This document shows, one piece after another, positions 38,844-47,000 of a DNA stretch of 64,000 nucleotides. The notes beneath the pieces were generated by a model that worked only from the letters and a program-made list of their open reading frames with translations, was not told the DNA's origin and made no database searches. A program made the position numbers and the translations under genes. Source of the DNA: Fusicatenibacter sp. (lineage in GTDB: Bacteria; Bacillota; Clostridia; Lachnospirales; Lachnospiraceae); assembly GCA_022766945.1 (NCBI GenBank), contig JALEOU010000069.1:102376-166375 (forward strand). Reading direction: 5' to 3'. How positions within the stretch are numbered: position 1 is the first letter of the stretch; every line of letters starts with the position of its first letter.

Positions 38844-39578
38844 TTACTGCTGCTCAAGCACAGGAAAACTTTCCCTGTTTACAATGCACTGACAGTTTCG
38901 ATGCAGCTTCAGCAAAGATACCGGGACTTTTGTTGTAATTACATCGTTGAGATAGTATTCCAGGCCCTTCTCCTTTTCCTTTCCATCAGCCAGCAGCAGA
39001 ATTTTCTGTCCCCTGAACAGGTCTTCCATTCCAAGGGTAAGTCCGCCCACAACCTTTTTCTCTGTATGGCTCAAAAGCTCGTGGGTCTTTGTCTTGTCAT
39101 CCAGCAGAATCGTATGTGCAGGTCCGATCAGCTCCTCACCGGGCTCATTCAATCCCAGATGACCGTTCATACCGATTCCGAGAATTACCAGATCTATCTG
39201 CGACAGATTCTGATAAGCTTCTTCGATTCTTCTGCATTCCGCTTCTTCCTCACCGGTATTCATGGCAAAATGAAGATACTGCTTTTCGTCAATTCCAAAC
39301 GGCTCCAGAATCTCTTTGCGGATAAAATATTCACAGGTAGCTTCATTGTCCGCATCCAGGCCGGCCCACTCATCCAGTTTTATAATTGTGAGGCGGCTGA
39401 CGTCCGTCTGATTTTCCCTTACCTTCTCCGCCAGCATGCGATAGGCCAGTCTGGGAGAATGGCCCGTTGCAATCACAATCGCTGCCTCCGGGTTCTTTTC
39501 AATTACCTCATAAATCACATCTGCCGCTTCCCGGCTCATTTCTTCATAATTATCTCTGATTAACACATTTTTTCTCAT
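38844..39578 (-). CDS. nagB: Glucosamine-6-phosphate deaminase
   Basis: Converts glucosamine-6-P to fructose-6-P and ammonia, linking amino-sugar use to glycolysis. The 244-residue protein shows VIATGHSPRLAYRML (phosphate loop), KLDEWAGLDADNEATCEYF and the active-site motif LGIGMNGHLGLNEPGEEL, with His and Glu of the ring-opening site. Its place between GH4 and GH2 implies that the locus yields amino-sugar phosphates, or that the protein is a divergent isomerase. No nagA is in the window. Confidence 0.85.
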   Translation of the reverse strand: MRKNVLIRDNYEEMSREAADVIYEVIEKNPEAAIVIATGHSPRLAYRMLAEKVRENQTDVSRLTIIKLDEWAGLDADNEATCEYFIRKEILEPFGIDEKQYLHFAMNTGEEEAECRRIEEAYQNLSQIDLVILGIGMNGHLGLNEPGEELIGPAHTILLDDKTKTHELLSHTEKKVVGGLTLGMEDLFRGQKILLLADGKEKEKGLEYYLNDVITTKVPVSLLKLHRNCQCIVNRESFPVLEQQ

Positions 39579-39598
39579 GATTTATTGATTCCTTTCAC

Positions 39599-39650
39599 AT
39601 AAAAAAGGCTGTCATCAAAACAGAACTGATTCTATTTTGTGACAGCCTTT
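39599..39650 (-). terminator. Terminator between the GH4 and nagB genes
   Basis: AAAGGCTGTCA (minus 39650-39640) pairs with TGACAGCCTTT (39614-39604), followed by TTT. It may give reduced expression of nagB and GH2. Confidence 0.85.
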
Positions 39651-39655
39651 CGGAT

Positions 39656-41038
39656 CTACCAGCTCATTTCCGGCAGAATTTCTTTCTCACGTTCAAACAT
39701 CTCATCGATCAGCGCCACTGCATTGTTGTAATTGGAAATTGTAGGATCCAGCAGCATTGCCTGAAGAAGTTTATTTCTGGAGTGCTCTGTGTATGCTTCG
39801 ATCACCAGCTGGTGAATTGCTCCCTGCTGATTGATCATCGCAGTGACAGCCGGCGGAAGTGCCGGAACATCCATCGGATGAATTCCTTCTCCATCCAGCA
39901 TGCACGGGCCTTCCACACACATATCCGGAAGGATTCCCGGGATCTGTCCTTTGTTCAGCTGGTTCAGTGACGGAATATAGCGATGAAGATCAAAGGCGAT
40001 GGCCTCGATAATCGGAATTCCGTATTCATGGGATCTCTTCAGACCTTCCTCTCCGATCACAAAGCACTTCCTGTACTCTTCATCCTTATCCTTGTCCACT
40101 TCCGAGAAAGCAATGCCTGTCGGATTGGAACAGAAGTCATAGACAAATCTTGGCGTTTTTTTGGTCTCCCACGGTTTTTCCTTTACCGGATCAAAGAAAT
40201 ACTGAATCTTTGTGCTTGCCAGGAATTCATCACTCCATGCAATGTATTCACCGATATGGTTGGTTCCCGGATACGGATACAGGCCATATGTTCTCAGCAT
40301 AATTCTGGAAAGGCCTACCTCATCCCAGTTTGCCAGCCAGTGACTCTGCTGTTCTTTCTCACGGAACAGCGGATACAGATCCTCTCCGGTTTCCTTATCC
40401 CGAATGGAGGTCAGCCAGCCAAAATGATTCAGACCGTAGCCAACGATTTCCAGTTCTTCCGGTTTTCTCTCCAGAACCTTTGCCACCTGATCAACGCCCA
40501 TCTCAAAGCCATGGCACACACCGACTGCATGGATTTTCGTCAGTTTCAGCACTGCTTCCACCAGTTTTGCCTCCGGATTGGTGTAGTTGATTAACCATGC
40601 CTCCGGACAGATTTCTTCCATTCTGTGAGCGATATGAAGTGTCGGCCCTAAGTTTCTTAATGTATGGAACATTCCGCCGGGGCCGCCGTTTTCTCCGTAC
40701 ACCTGACGGAATCCGTATCTTCTCGGAATATGGAAATCCATAGACCAGTAGTGATAGCGGTCTACCTCGATTGCGGAGACAACAAAATCTGCGCCGCAGA
40801 GAGCCTCATCCAGATCCGTGGTCGCACAGAGTTTTAAGGTTCTTCCGGAATATGCCACCGCCTTCTTTGCATATTCATAGCTGACTTCCAGCGCATGCTG
40901 ATCGATATCCATCAGACATACCTCCAGAGGAAGCGAATTGATCAGATCGCTCAGAAGAATATCTGACAATGTAGCGGGGCAGAACGAGCAGCTTCCTGCT
41001 CCCACCATAACAATCTTTAATTTCTCGTACTTTTTCAT
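39656..41038 (-). CDS. Glycoside hydrolase family 4 protein
   Basis: A 460-residue NAD- and Mn-dependent glycosidase using an oxidation-elimination mechanism. The Rossmann start is IVMVGAGSCSFCPATLSDI. YGENGGPGGMFHTLRN, the metal-binding AVGVCHGFEMGVDQ (Cys, His) and YGLNHFGWLTSI (His) are typical. Relatives include alpha-glucosidases, alpha-galactosidases and alpha-galacturonidase LplD; specificity cannot be read here. Its ATG overlaps the ROK kinase stop (ATGA), so translation is coupled. Confidence 0.9.
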   Translation of the reverse strand: MKKYEKLKIVMVGAGSCSFCPATLSDILLSDLINSLPLEVCLMDIDQHALEVSYEYAKKAVAYSGRTLKLCATTDLDEALCGADFVVSAIEVDRYHYWSMDFHIPRRYGFRQVYGENGGPGGMFHTLRNLGPTLHIAHRMEEICPEAWLINYTNPEAKLVEAVLKLTKIHAVGVCHGFEMGVDQVAKVLERKPEELEIVGYGLNHFGWLTSIRDKETGEDLYPLFREKEQQSHWLANWDEVGLSRIMLRTYGLYPYPGTNHIGEYIAWSDEFLASTKIQYFFDPVKEKPWETKKTPRFVYDFCSNPTGIAFSEVDKDKDEEYRKCFVIGEEGLKRSHEYGIPIIEAIAFDLHRYIPSLNQLNKGQIPGILPDMCVEGPCMLDGEGIHPMDVPALPPAVTAMINQQGAIHQLVIEAYTEHSRNKLLQAMLLDPTISNYNNAVALIDEMFEREKEILPEMSW

Positions 41039-42021
41039 AATACTTTTTTCCTTTCCAAGCTGCCATGATCACTCACCAGCGCAGCAAAATTATACGATAA
41101 CGAATCCGTTTTCTTTTCATCCCTGTAAAACAGCATATTTGCGCCAACCAGTGCAGAATTCTGGTTTCCGCAGGCCGGCAGCATCTCAAACGGACTCAGA
41201 AAATCTTCTTTTCCACAGCAGTCTTCCATAACAGCATCCTGGATCAGGGAAAAATACTTTTTGGAAAAACCTCCCGCCAGAATAATCGTATCCGGTTTAA
41301 ACACAACATTCAGACTCCAGATTCCGTTTTTCATATCCGTTAAAATCTGGTTCAGCAATTCCAAAGCTGTTTTCTCCTGACTGCAGGCCTTTTCATATAC
41401 CTCATCAAAATCCTGAAATCCGGCTTCCTGTGCTCTCTCATTTACTGCTTTCCCCGAGCAAAGGCTTTCAAAGCATCCCTTGTGACCGCAATAACAGTTC
41501 GGACCGTTCGAGGAAACAATGATATGTCCCATTTCCGGATGATATTTTCCGGCCCGGTACAATTCGCCTTCCTGCCAGAAAGCGACACCAATACCGGTGC
41601 CAAGCGTAATCATCAACACTCTCTGATCTCTCAGATTTCTCTGAAAAACCTCTCCAAGCAGCGCGCCGTTGGCATCATTTTCCAGCCTCACCTCGAGCCC
41701 TGACCGCCGGGAAAGATCTTCAACAATCGGAAATCCCATCCACCCCTCAAGTGTATAAGGATTTTCTACAGTTCCTGTTTCTATATTCACCGGTCCGGTA
41801 CAGGACACTCCGATTCCCCGCAGATTTCCTGTACTGATCCCAACCTGGCTGCACAGGTCAGACAGTATCTCTGTCACCCTGTTCATTGCCTCTTCTCCGC
41901 TCTGATGGTCCGCATCTGTCGGAAAACACTGATCCGCCAGCACATTGCCAAGGCTGTCTACAATTCCCACATGTATCTTTGTTCCGCCTATGTCGACTGC
42001 ACCTATTACTTTTTCCACCAT
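41035..42021 (-). CDS. ROK-family sugar kinase
   Basis: A 328-residue kinase without a DNA-binding domain. It shows the ATP-binding motif VIGAVDIGGTKIHVGIVD, the catalytic segment LENDANGALLGE and the zinc signature NCYCGHKGCFESLCSG preceded by GHI. ROK kinases phosphorylate glucose, N-acetylmannosamine, allose or similar sugars at C6. It lies between the ROK repressor and the coupled GH4 gene, so it likely phosphorylates the released monosaccharide. Confidence 0.88.
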   Translation of the reverse strand: MVEKVIGAVDIGGTKIHVGIVDSLGNVLADQCFPTDADHQSGEEAMNRVTEILSDLCSQVGISTGNLRGIGVSCTGPVNIETGTVENPYTLEGWMGFPIVEDLSRRSGLEVRLENDANGALLGEVFQRNLRDQRVLMITLGTGIGVAFWQEGELYRAGKYHPEMGHIIVSSNGPNCYCGHKGCFESLCSGKAVNERAQEAGFQDFDEVYEKACSQEKTALELLNQILTDMKNGIWSLNVVFKPDTIILAGGFSKKYFSLIQDAVMEDCCGKEDFLSPFEMLPACGNQNSALVGANMLFYRDEKKTDSLSYNFAALVSDHGSLERKKVL

Positions 42022-42044
42022 AACGTTATTTCTACCTTTATTTT

Positions 42045-42070
42045 ATTCTGTAATACTCGTGTTACAGAAT
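42045..42070. promoter_or_regulatory. 26-bp inverted repeat across the ROK repressor stop codon
   Basis: ATTCTGTAA (42045-42053) and TTACAGAAT (42062-42070) are exact reverse complements with an 8-base spacer. The A/T-rich stem would make a poor terminator, but it is followed on the minus strand by TAAAATAAA. It may be a weak terminator or a regulator-binding site before the ROK kinase. Confidence 0.5.
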
Positions 42071-43177
42071 CGTATCCCACAGCTTATTGGAAGCCATCAA
42101 AGCACTTCCGATTACTCCCGTATATTCCGTATGACAGCCCTGAAGAGTCACATCCGACAAAGTTGTCGACTGCACCGCATCGCGAATCGCTGTGACCAGC
42201 CGTTCTCCTCCGTTTAAAATCAACTGTCCTCCGACTACAATGTGCGGAATATCCAGCGTATTGACCAGATTGGAAATAAACGGACAGAGCAGATTTACCA
42301 CATATCCAATCATCTCATCGCTGACCCGGCTGCTGATGCGATAATCCGCAAAGCGCTCACACAGCGCACCGTGAGAGATATGCTCCTCCAGCCATCCGGT
42401 TTTTTGGCGAGATACAATTCCCGTCATATCCTGCAGGGAATATCCTATTTCCCCGCACATATTTCTGCTTCCGTGGCGAAGCTCACCATTCAGAATGATG
42501 CCGGATCCGATACAAGAACCAATGGAGATATACATCATATCCTGCGTATCCTGATTGATTCGCCTCACATAATATTCACCTACTGCACAGGCATTGACAT
42601 CATTTTCTATGAACACCGGTTTCCCGAAGCGCTTCTCCAGACTATCCAGCTGTCCTGAAATATCTCTCGGCTCCATGACACCAACATAGGGGGCAAAGTT
42701 TACCACCCTGGCATCCGGATTCACTGCGCCGGGAATTCCAAGACCAATTCCCATGTAGTCCAGATTTTCTTTTTTCAGCATCATCTCGATCTTTTCTATG
42801 CTTCCGCAAAGTATGGAGAAGAAATCCCCTCCCAGATTGGAAGGAATCTTGGCGGTTGTCTGAAAACGGATTTCCCCGTCCAGATTCACCAGTCCCACCT
42901 GCAGATTATTGCCCTCGAATTCCACACCCACAGAAAGCATCACATCCGGGTTGAACGACATCATCACCGGACTTCTGCCCACGGAGCCATTCTTTTTCTC
43001 TCCCATGCGGAGAATTCCCTTGGCCACAAACTCATTCACAATCGCCATAATGGACGGACCGCTCATGCCGGTTAGCTCAGACAATTCTACTCTGGTGATC
43101 TCTCTTCGCTCTCTGGCTATATCAAAGACGATTTTTCTGTTCATTTGTTTCATATCGGTTGAAACCATTGCTCTCAT
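42062..43177 (-). CDS. ROK-family transcriptional repressor (NagC/XylR type)
   Basis: A 371-residue regulator. The N-terminal winged helix reads REITRVELSELTGMSGPSIM. The ROK sugar-binding domain follows (YMGIGLGIPGAVNPDARVV; FIENDVNACAVGEYYV). The CxCGxxGC zinc motif of ROK kinases is absent: that place reads MCGEIGYSLQDMTG. This suggests sensing rather than catalysis. It lies in the minus arm and is the natural candidate to bind the twin A/T-rich sites in the divergent promoter region. AGGAGAAG precedes the start. Confidence 0.9.
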   Translation of the reverse strand: MRAMVSTDMKQMNRKIVFDIARERREITRVELSELTGMSGPSIMAIVNEFVAKGILRMGEKKNGSVGRSPVMMSFNPDVMLSVGVEFEGNNLQVGLVNLDGEIRFQTTAKIPSNLGGDFFSILCGSIEKIEMMLKKENLDYMGIGLGIPGAVNPDARVVNFAPYVGVMEPRDISGQLDSLEKRFGKPVFIENDVNACAVGEYYVRRINQDTQDMMYISIGSCIGSGIILNGELRHGSRNMCGEIGYSLQDMTGIVSRQKTGWLEEHISHGALCERFADYRISSRVSDEMIGYVVNLLCPFISNLVNTLDIPHIVVGGQLILNGGERLVTAIRDAVQSTTLSDVTLQGCHTEYTGVIGSALMASNKLWDTIL

Positions 43178-43198
43178 ATGTCATCTTCTCCTGGTAAT

Positions 43199-43222
43199 CA
43201 GGAGGGAGGATTCTCCCTCCTG
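43199..43222 (-). terminator. Hairpin after the solute-binding protein gene of transporter 2
   Basis: CAGGAGGGAG and CTCCCTCCTG pair over 10 bp with a 4-base loop. The following sequence on the minus strand (ATTACC) lacks a T-run, so termination may be partial. Confidence 0.55.
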
Positions 43223-43237
43223 GATATTTTTACCATT

Positions 43238-43243
43238 ATTATA
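43238..43243 (-). promoter_or_regulatory. Possible internal promoter of the ROK repressor
   Basis: A perfect TATAAT with TG before it (TTGGTATAAT), 60 bp upstream of the repressor ATG. No good -35 box is evident. Confidence 0.4.
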
Positions 43244-43252
43244 CCAAGATTC

Positions 43253-44875
43253 TTACTCAATGCCTAATTTTTTTAGATTTTCTTCGTATTTTGTCTGCTG
43301 GTAGGAGAGCAGTTTTTCCCAACCGAGGCTATCTCTCTGTTCAAAAAAGTCAGCCAGAATAGTGTCAAACTCTTCATCGCTGGATGCGGTGATCAGTTTT
43401 GGCAGTGTGGTTCCCCACAGAAGATCGATGTCCTGTTTGATTTCGCTTTCATCAGAACCGGATTCCGGATCCAGATTGGAATATTCGGAACCGCTGACTA
43501 CATAATCCACGCCCCATTTGTACATCTGTGCCAGATATTCCTGCGGGTCAGATCCCCAGTTGTTTGCAGATACCGGGTCTCCCAGCATCCAGAGCGGATC
43601 CTGACCGGTAAGTCTGTTGTAAGCATCGTAATCATTGTTAAACAGATCCTGATATTCCTGTGTCAGATGCGGTGTTCCGTCTGCATCCAGCTCACAGCTC
43701 TTGCCAACTTCACCAAACATAGCATCCTGAGTTCCCTCTTTGCTGATCCAGTAGGTCATAAACTCGATAGCTCTCTCCGGATCCTTGCAATTCTTTGTAA
43801 TACAGGTAACGGTCCATCCACCGATGCTCGGACCTTCCAGTGCCGGATCATTTCCGCTGTTCGGTCCCTGGATAGCGATGTATGCGGAGTTCGGATCCTG
43901 ATCCCAAAGCATCTGCTGCTCAGCAACAAAGTCACAGTTCTGATACAGCAGTGAGAAGACACGTCCCTGTGCGATCTCTTCCTCCACCTGCTGTCTGCTG
44001 TCGGTAAATACATTGGAAGCGATGAGTCCCATCTCGTTTGCTTTGCGGAAAGTCTTCAGCCAGGTCTGATAGTTTTCATCTTCTCTTCTGTCATACAGCT
44101 TTCCATCGATGGCCTTCGGAATTCCAAGGTAATCCATCAGGTAACGATCCAGAGAATAGTTTCCGGTATCACTGAAGTCATGGAATGCGATCGGAATAAA
44201 GCCTTCTATCTGATCTCCGTACATATCTTCTGCTGCCTGCAGAGCATTCAGGAAGTTTTCCGGTGTAGACATATCCGGGCTTCCGATGGCTTCGTAATAG
44301 TCATTCTTGACATTGAAAGTCTGATAGATATTGATCTTGGTCAGTTCATCGTACTGCTCCGGTGAAATGGAAGCATTGGGATAGCCGTAGGTTTTTCCGT
44401 CTGCCTGAGCGAACCAGTTCATGGTCTGCTCGGAAGTCACTTCATAGAAGTAAGGATCATACTTATCAGCCAGATCATTCAGTGAATAAAGAAGACCTGC
44501 GTCCACCATCTGTTTTACCAGCGGATCTGCAGCTTCCAGTGTAATTACATCCGGAAGTGTATTGCCGGCGATCATGGTGTTCATCTTTTCACTCTCGCTT
44601 CCGGAAGGAACGATAAAGTTAATCTTCACACCGGTTTTCTGCTCCATGTACTGGGAGAATTCTCCCTCATCCCACCAGCTTCCATACCAGGAATAGTTGA
44701 CATACCAGTCTAAAGTGATCGGATCCGTATCATCCTTCCAGGCAGGTTCTCCTTCTTTTGCCTCTGTTTTTGCCGCCGGCAGATCGCTTGCACTCTCTTT
44801 GGAATCTCCGCCGCAGCCTGCAAGCATGGAAACAGAAACTGCTGCACACAATACCAATGCAATTGTTTTTCTCAT
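43253..44875 (-). CDS. Extracellular solute-binding lipoprotein (transporter 2)
   Basis: A 540-residue lipoprotein. The signal MRKTIALVLCAAVSVSMLAG is followed by the lipobox Cys and a Gly/Asp/Ser linker. The binding domain is rich in Trp, Tyr and Asp, as is usual for oligosaccharide-binding LplA-like proteins (YVNYSWYGSWWDEGEFSQYM). It is divergent from the transporter-1 protein. Third gene of the minus arm, after the two permeases. Confidence 0.88.
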   Translation of the reverse strand: MRKTIALVLCAAVSVSMLAGCGGDSKESASDLPAAKTEAKEGEPAWKDDTDPITLDWYVNYSWYGSWWDEGEFSQYMEQKTGVKINFIVPSGSESEKMNTMIAGNTLPDVITLEAADPLVKQMVDAGLLYSLNDLADKYDPYFYEVTSEQTMNWFAQADGKTYGYPNASISPEQYDELTKINIYQTFNVKNDYYEAIGSPDMSTPENFLNALQAAEDMYGDQIEGFIPIAFHDFSDTGNYSLDRYLMDYLGIPKAIDGKLYDRREDENYQTWLKTFRKANEMGLIASNVFTDSRQQVEEEIAQGRVFSLLYQNCDFVAEQQMLWDQDPNSAYIAIQGPNSGNDPALEGPSIGGWTVTCITKNCKDPERAIEFMTYWISKEGTQDAMFGEVGKSCELDADGTPHLTQEYQDLFNNDYDAYNRLTGQDPLWMLGDPVSANNWGSDPQEYLAQMYKWGVDYVVSGSEYSNLDPESGSDESEIKQDIDLLWGTTLPKLITASSDEEFDTILADFFEQRDSLGWEKLLSYQQTKYEENLKKLGIE

Positions 44876-44938
44876 ACATTTTCTCCTTTCGCGTCTTTCA
44901 AGACGTTTTCCCTCTTTTGAGGATATTATTTATATGTA

Positions 44939-45826
44939 TCAGCCCTTTACAGAGCCAACTATAATTCCCTGTACAAAATACTTCTGTAAAAACGGATAAA
45001 CACATACAATCGGGAAGGTCGTAACCACCATGGTAGCGTATTTGACTGTCGTGGAAGTTACCATCGAGCTTCTGACTGATGCCGGCATATTCGCCGTAAT
45101 TCTTGTGGAGGAGCTTTCAGAGATAACCTTATAAAGGAAGGTCTGAATCGGCACCAGCCACTGTTTGTTTGTAATATAGATGACACCGGTAAAGTAGTCA
45201 TTCCACTGACCTACACCATTGAACAATGCGATCGTCGCAATTACCGGTGTGGAAACCGGGAGAATAATTTTCAGGAAAATCACAAAGTCATTGGCTCCGT
45301 CGATTTTTGCGGATTCCTCCAGTTCTGCCGGTATATTCCGGAAGAAAGTCATGAAAATAATCGCTTTGTAGAAGCTGAATAAACTCGGGATAATGTACAC
45401 CCAGAAGCTGTCCAGCATTCCAAGACTCTTAATCACAAGGAAGTAAGGAATCAGACCGCCGGAGAAAAACATGGTGACAACTCCCAGCATCATGAAAATC
45501 TTTCTTCCCACAAGGTAGGTTTTTGACAATCCATAGGCAACCATTGCGGTGAAAAATACGCTGGTTACCGTACCAATCATGGTCTTCAGGATTGTAATGC
45601 CAAATGCAGTGAAAATCTCGCTGCTCTCAAATACCGCCGTATAGTTCTTGATACAGAATTTTCTCGGCCACCAGTAGATTCCGCCCTTTAACACCTCTGT
45701 TCCTTCACTTAAAGAGTTCACGATCACGTACCAGACCGGATATACCATACAGAAACAGATCAGAATCATGACCAGCGCGTTGACGACATCAAACGCTTTT
45801 ACTTTTTTGTGTTTTCTTACTTTCAT
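44939..45826 (-). CDS. Sugar ABC transporter permease, LplC type (transporter 2)
   Basis: A 295-residue CUT1 permease with six helices (first: VVNALVMILICFCMVYPVWY). The EAA loop is LEESAKIDGANDFVIFLK. The terminal sequence KYFVQGIIVGSVKG matches the class. It begins 14 bp after the partner permease ends. As in transporter 1, no ATPase gene is present nearby. Confidence 0.9.
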   Translation of the reverse strand: MKVRKHKKVKAFDVVNALVMILICFCMVYPVWYVIVNSLSEGTEVLKGGIYWWPRKFCIKNYTAVFESSEIFTAFGITILKTMIGTVTSVFFTAMVAYGLSKTYLVGRKIFMMLGVVTMFFSGGLIPYFLVIKSLGMLDSFWVYIIPSLFSFYKAIIFMTFFRNIPAELEESAKIDGANDFVIFLKIILPVSTPVIATIALFNGVGQWNDYFTGVIYITNKQWLVPIQTFLYKVISESSSTRITANMPASVRSSMVTSTTVKYATMVVTTFPIVCVYPFLQKYFVQGIIVGSVKG

Positions 45827-45840
45827 CTTTCCATCCTCGC

Positions 45841-46761
45841 TTAAAACAGGGAACTGCCTTCCAGTTTTCCTGTCACATTATTCGCAATTACCAGCAGAAT
45901 CAGTGAAATGACGGACCGGAACAGACCAATGGCTGTTGCATAAGAGTAACTTGCATTTCCGATACCGATTTTGTAAACAAACATATCAATTACATTACTT
46001 GCCGAATCATTCAGCGAATTGTGCAGTACGAAGATCTGATCGAAGTTGGATCCCATAATGCCGCCGACCTGCAGAATGAACAGAATCGCGATGGTACTGG
46101 TAATCTCCGGAAGTGTGATATACCACAGTCTCTGCATACGTTTGGCACCGTCGATCTCTGCCGCTTCATACAGAGACAGGTCAATACCGGAAATCGCTGC
46201 CAGGTAAATGATGGCGCCCCATCCCAGCTCTTTCCAGATATCCGAGATCACCGCGATGCCCCAGAAATATTTCGGGGTAGCCAGAAGATTGACTCCTTCG
46301 TCCAGAAGTCCCACGGCGTTCAGAATCTTTACGATCACGCCTGTATCGGACAGCCAGGTAATCATGATACCGCCCAGCACAACCCAGGAGAGGAAGTGAG
46401 GGAGATAAGACAATGTCTGAACCACTCTCTTAAACCGGATGTTCTTGATCTCGTTCAGAAACAGCGCGAAAATAATCGGCGCCGTAAAACCAAATACGAG
46501 TTTCAGAAGGCTGATGCCCAGCGTGTTTTTCATAATCTCGGGAAATGCACGGTCATTGAATAATTTGGTAAACCATTTCAGACCGACCCATTCGCTGGTA
46601 CCGAGTGTGTCTGTGATGCGGTAATTCTGAAATGCGATCTGACATCCGTACATGGGGAAGTAGCAGAACACCAGAAGCCATATGATACCCGGAATTACCA
46701 TCATCAGCAAAAACTTTTGTTTCTTGATTCGTGCCCACAGGTCACTTTTCTTTCCTTTCAT
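45841..46761 (-). CDS. Sugar ABC transporter permease, LplB type (transporter 2)
   Basis: A permease of about 306 residues with six helices (first: FLLMMVIPGIIWLLVFCYFP) and EAA loop YEAAEIDGAKRMQRLWYITL. The frame is open to an ATG at 46803, but that codon lacks a Shine-Dalgarno and overlaps the A/T-rich repeat. The ATG at 46761 has AAAGGA upstream and is preferred. It is the first gene of the minus arm and directly follows a strong promoter. Confidence 0.85.
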   Translation of the reverse strand: MKGKKSDLWARIKKQKFLLMMVIPGIIWLLVFCYFPMYGCQIAFQNYRITDTLGTSEWVGLKWFTKLFNDRAFPEIMKNTLGISLLKLVFGFTAPIIFALFLNEIKNIRFKRVVQTLSYLPHFLSWVVLGGIMITWLSDTGVIVKILNAVGLLDEGVNLLATPKYFWGIAVISDIWKELGWGAIIYLAAISGIDLSLYEAAEIDGAKRMQRLWYITLPEITSTIAILFILQVGGIMGSNFDQIFVLHNSLNDSASNVIDMFVYKIGIGNASYSYATAIGLFRSVISLILLVIANNVTGKLEGSSLF

Positions 46762-46797
46762 TGATGCTTTTTTCCTTTCTTTTTCGCTCATTAATTT

Positions 46798-46816
46798 ATT
46801 CATTTAATTATTGATT
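46798..46816. repeat. A/T-rich 19-bp site, copy 1 (candidate operator)
   Basis: ATTCATTTAATTATTGATT here matches 46962-46980 at 18 of 19 positions in the same orientation. It lies just downstream of the minus-arm promoter (-10 box at 46819-46824), where a repressor would block transcription. Confidence 0.65.
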
Positions 46817-46818
46817 AG

Positions 46819-46847
46819 ATTATATAATATTGCCTATTTTAAGTCAA
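46819..46847 (-). promoter_or_regulatory. Promoter of the minus glycan arm
   Basis: TTGACT (46847-46842), 17-bp spacer, perfect TATAAT (46824-46819). Confidence 0.85.
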
Positions 46848-46911
46848 TACATTTTCAATTTTTCGTCTTTTTATACATTTTCATCTATTTCTTTTTAGTA
46901 ATATTCACTCA

Positions 46912-46940
46912 TTGACATCGGTTTTTGCCCATGCTATGTT
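46912..46940 (+). promoter_or_regulatory. Promoter of the plus glycan arm
   Basis: Perfect TTGACA (46912-46917), 17-bp spacer, TATGTT (46935-46940) with TG two bases before it. The GH3 start is 60 bp downstream. Confidence 0.75.
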
Positions 46941-46961
46941 AGTCTTGCATAATATATAATA

Positions 46962-46980
46962 ATTCATTTAATAATTGATT
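46962..46980. repeat. A/T-rich 19-bp site, copy 2 (candidate operator)
   Basis: ATTCATTTAATAATTGATT lies between the plus-arm promoter and the GH3 ribosome-binding site, mirroring copy 1 by position but in direct orientation. The ROK repressor is the likely binder. Confidence 0.65.
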
Positions 46981-47000
46981 TTAAGGAGGATTAGCAAACA

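Noticed and set aside
38844..39578. Calling nagB a 6-phosphogluconolactonase
   Set aside because: The deaminase motif LGIGMNGHLGLNEPGEEL with its His and Glu is intact.
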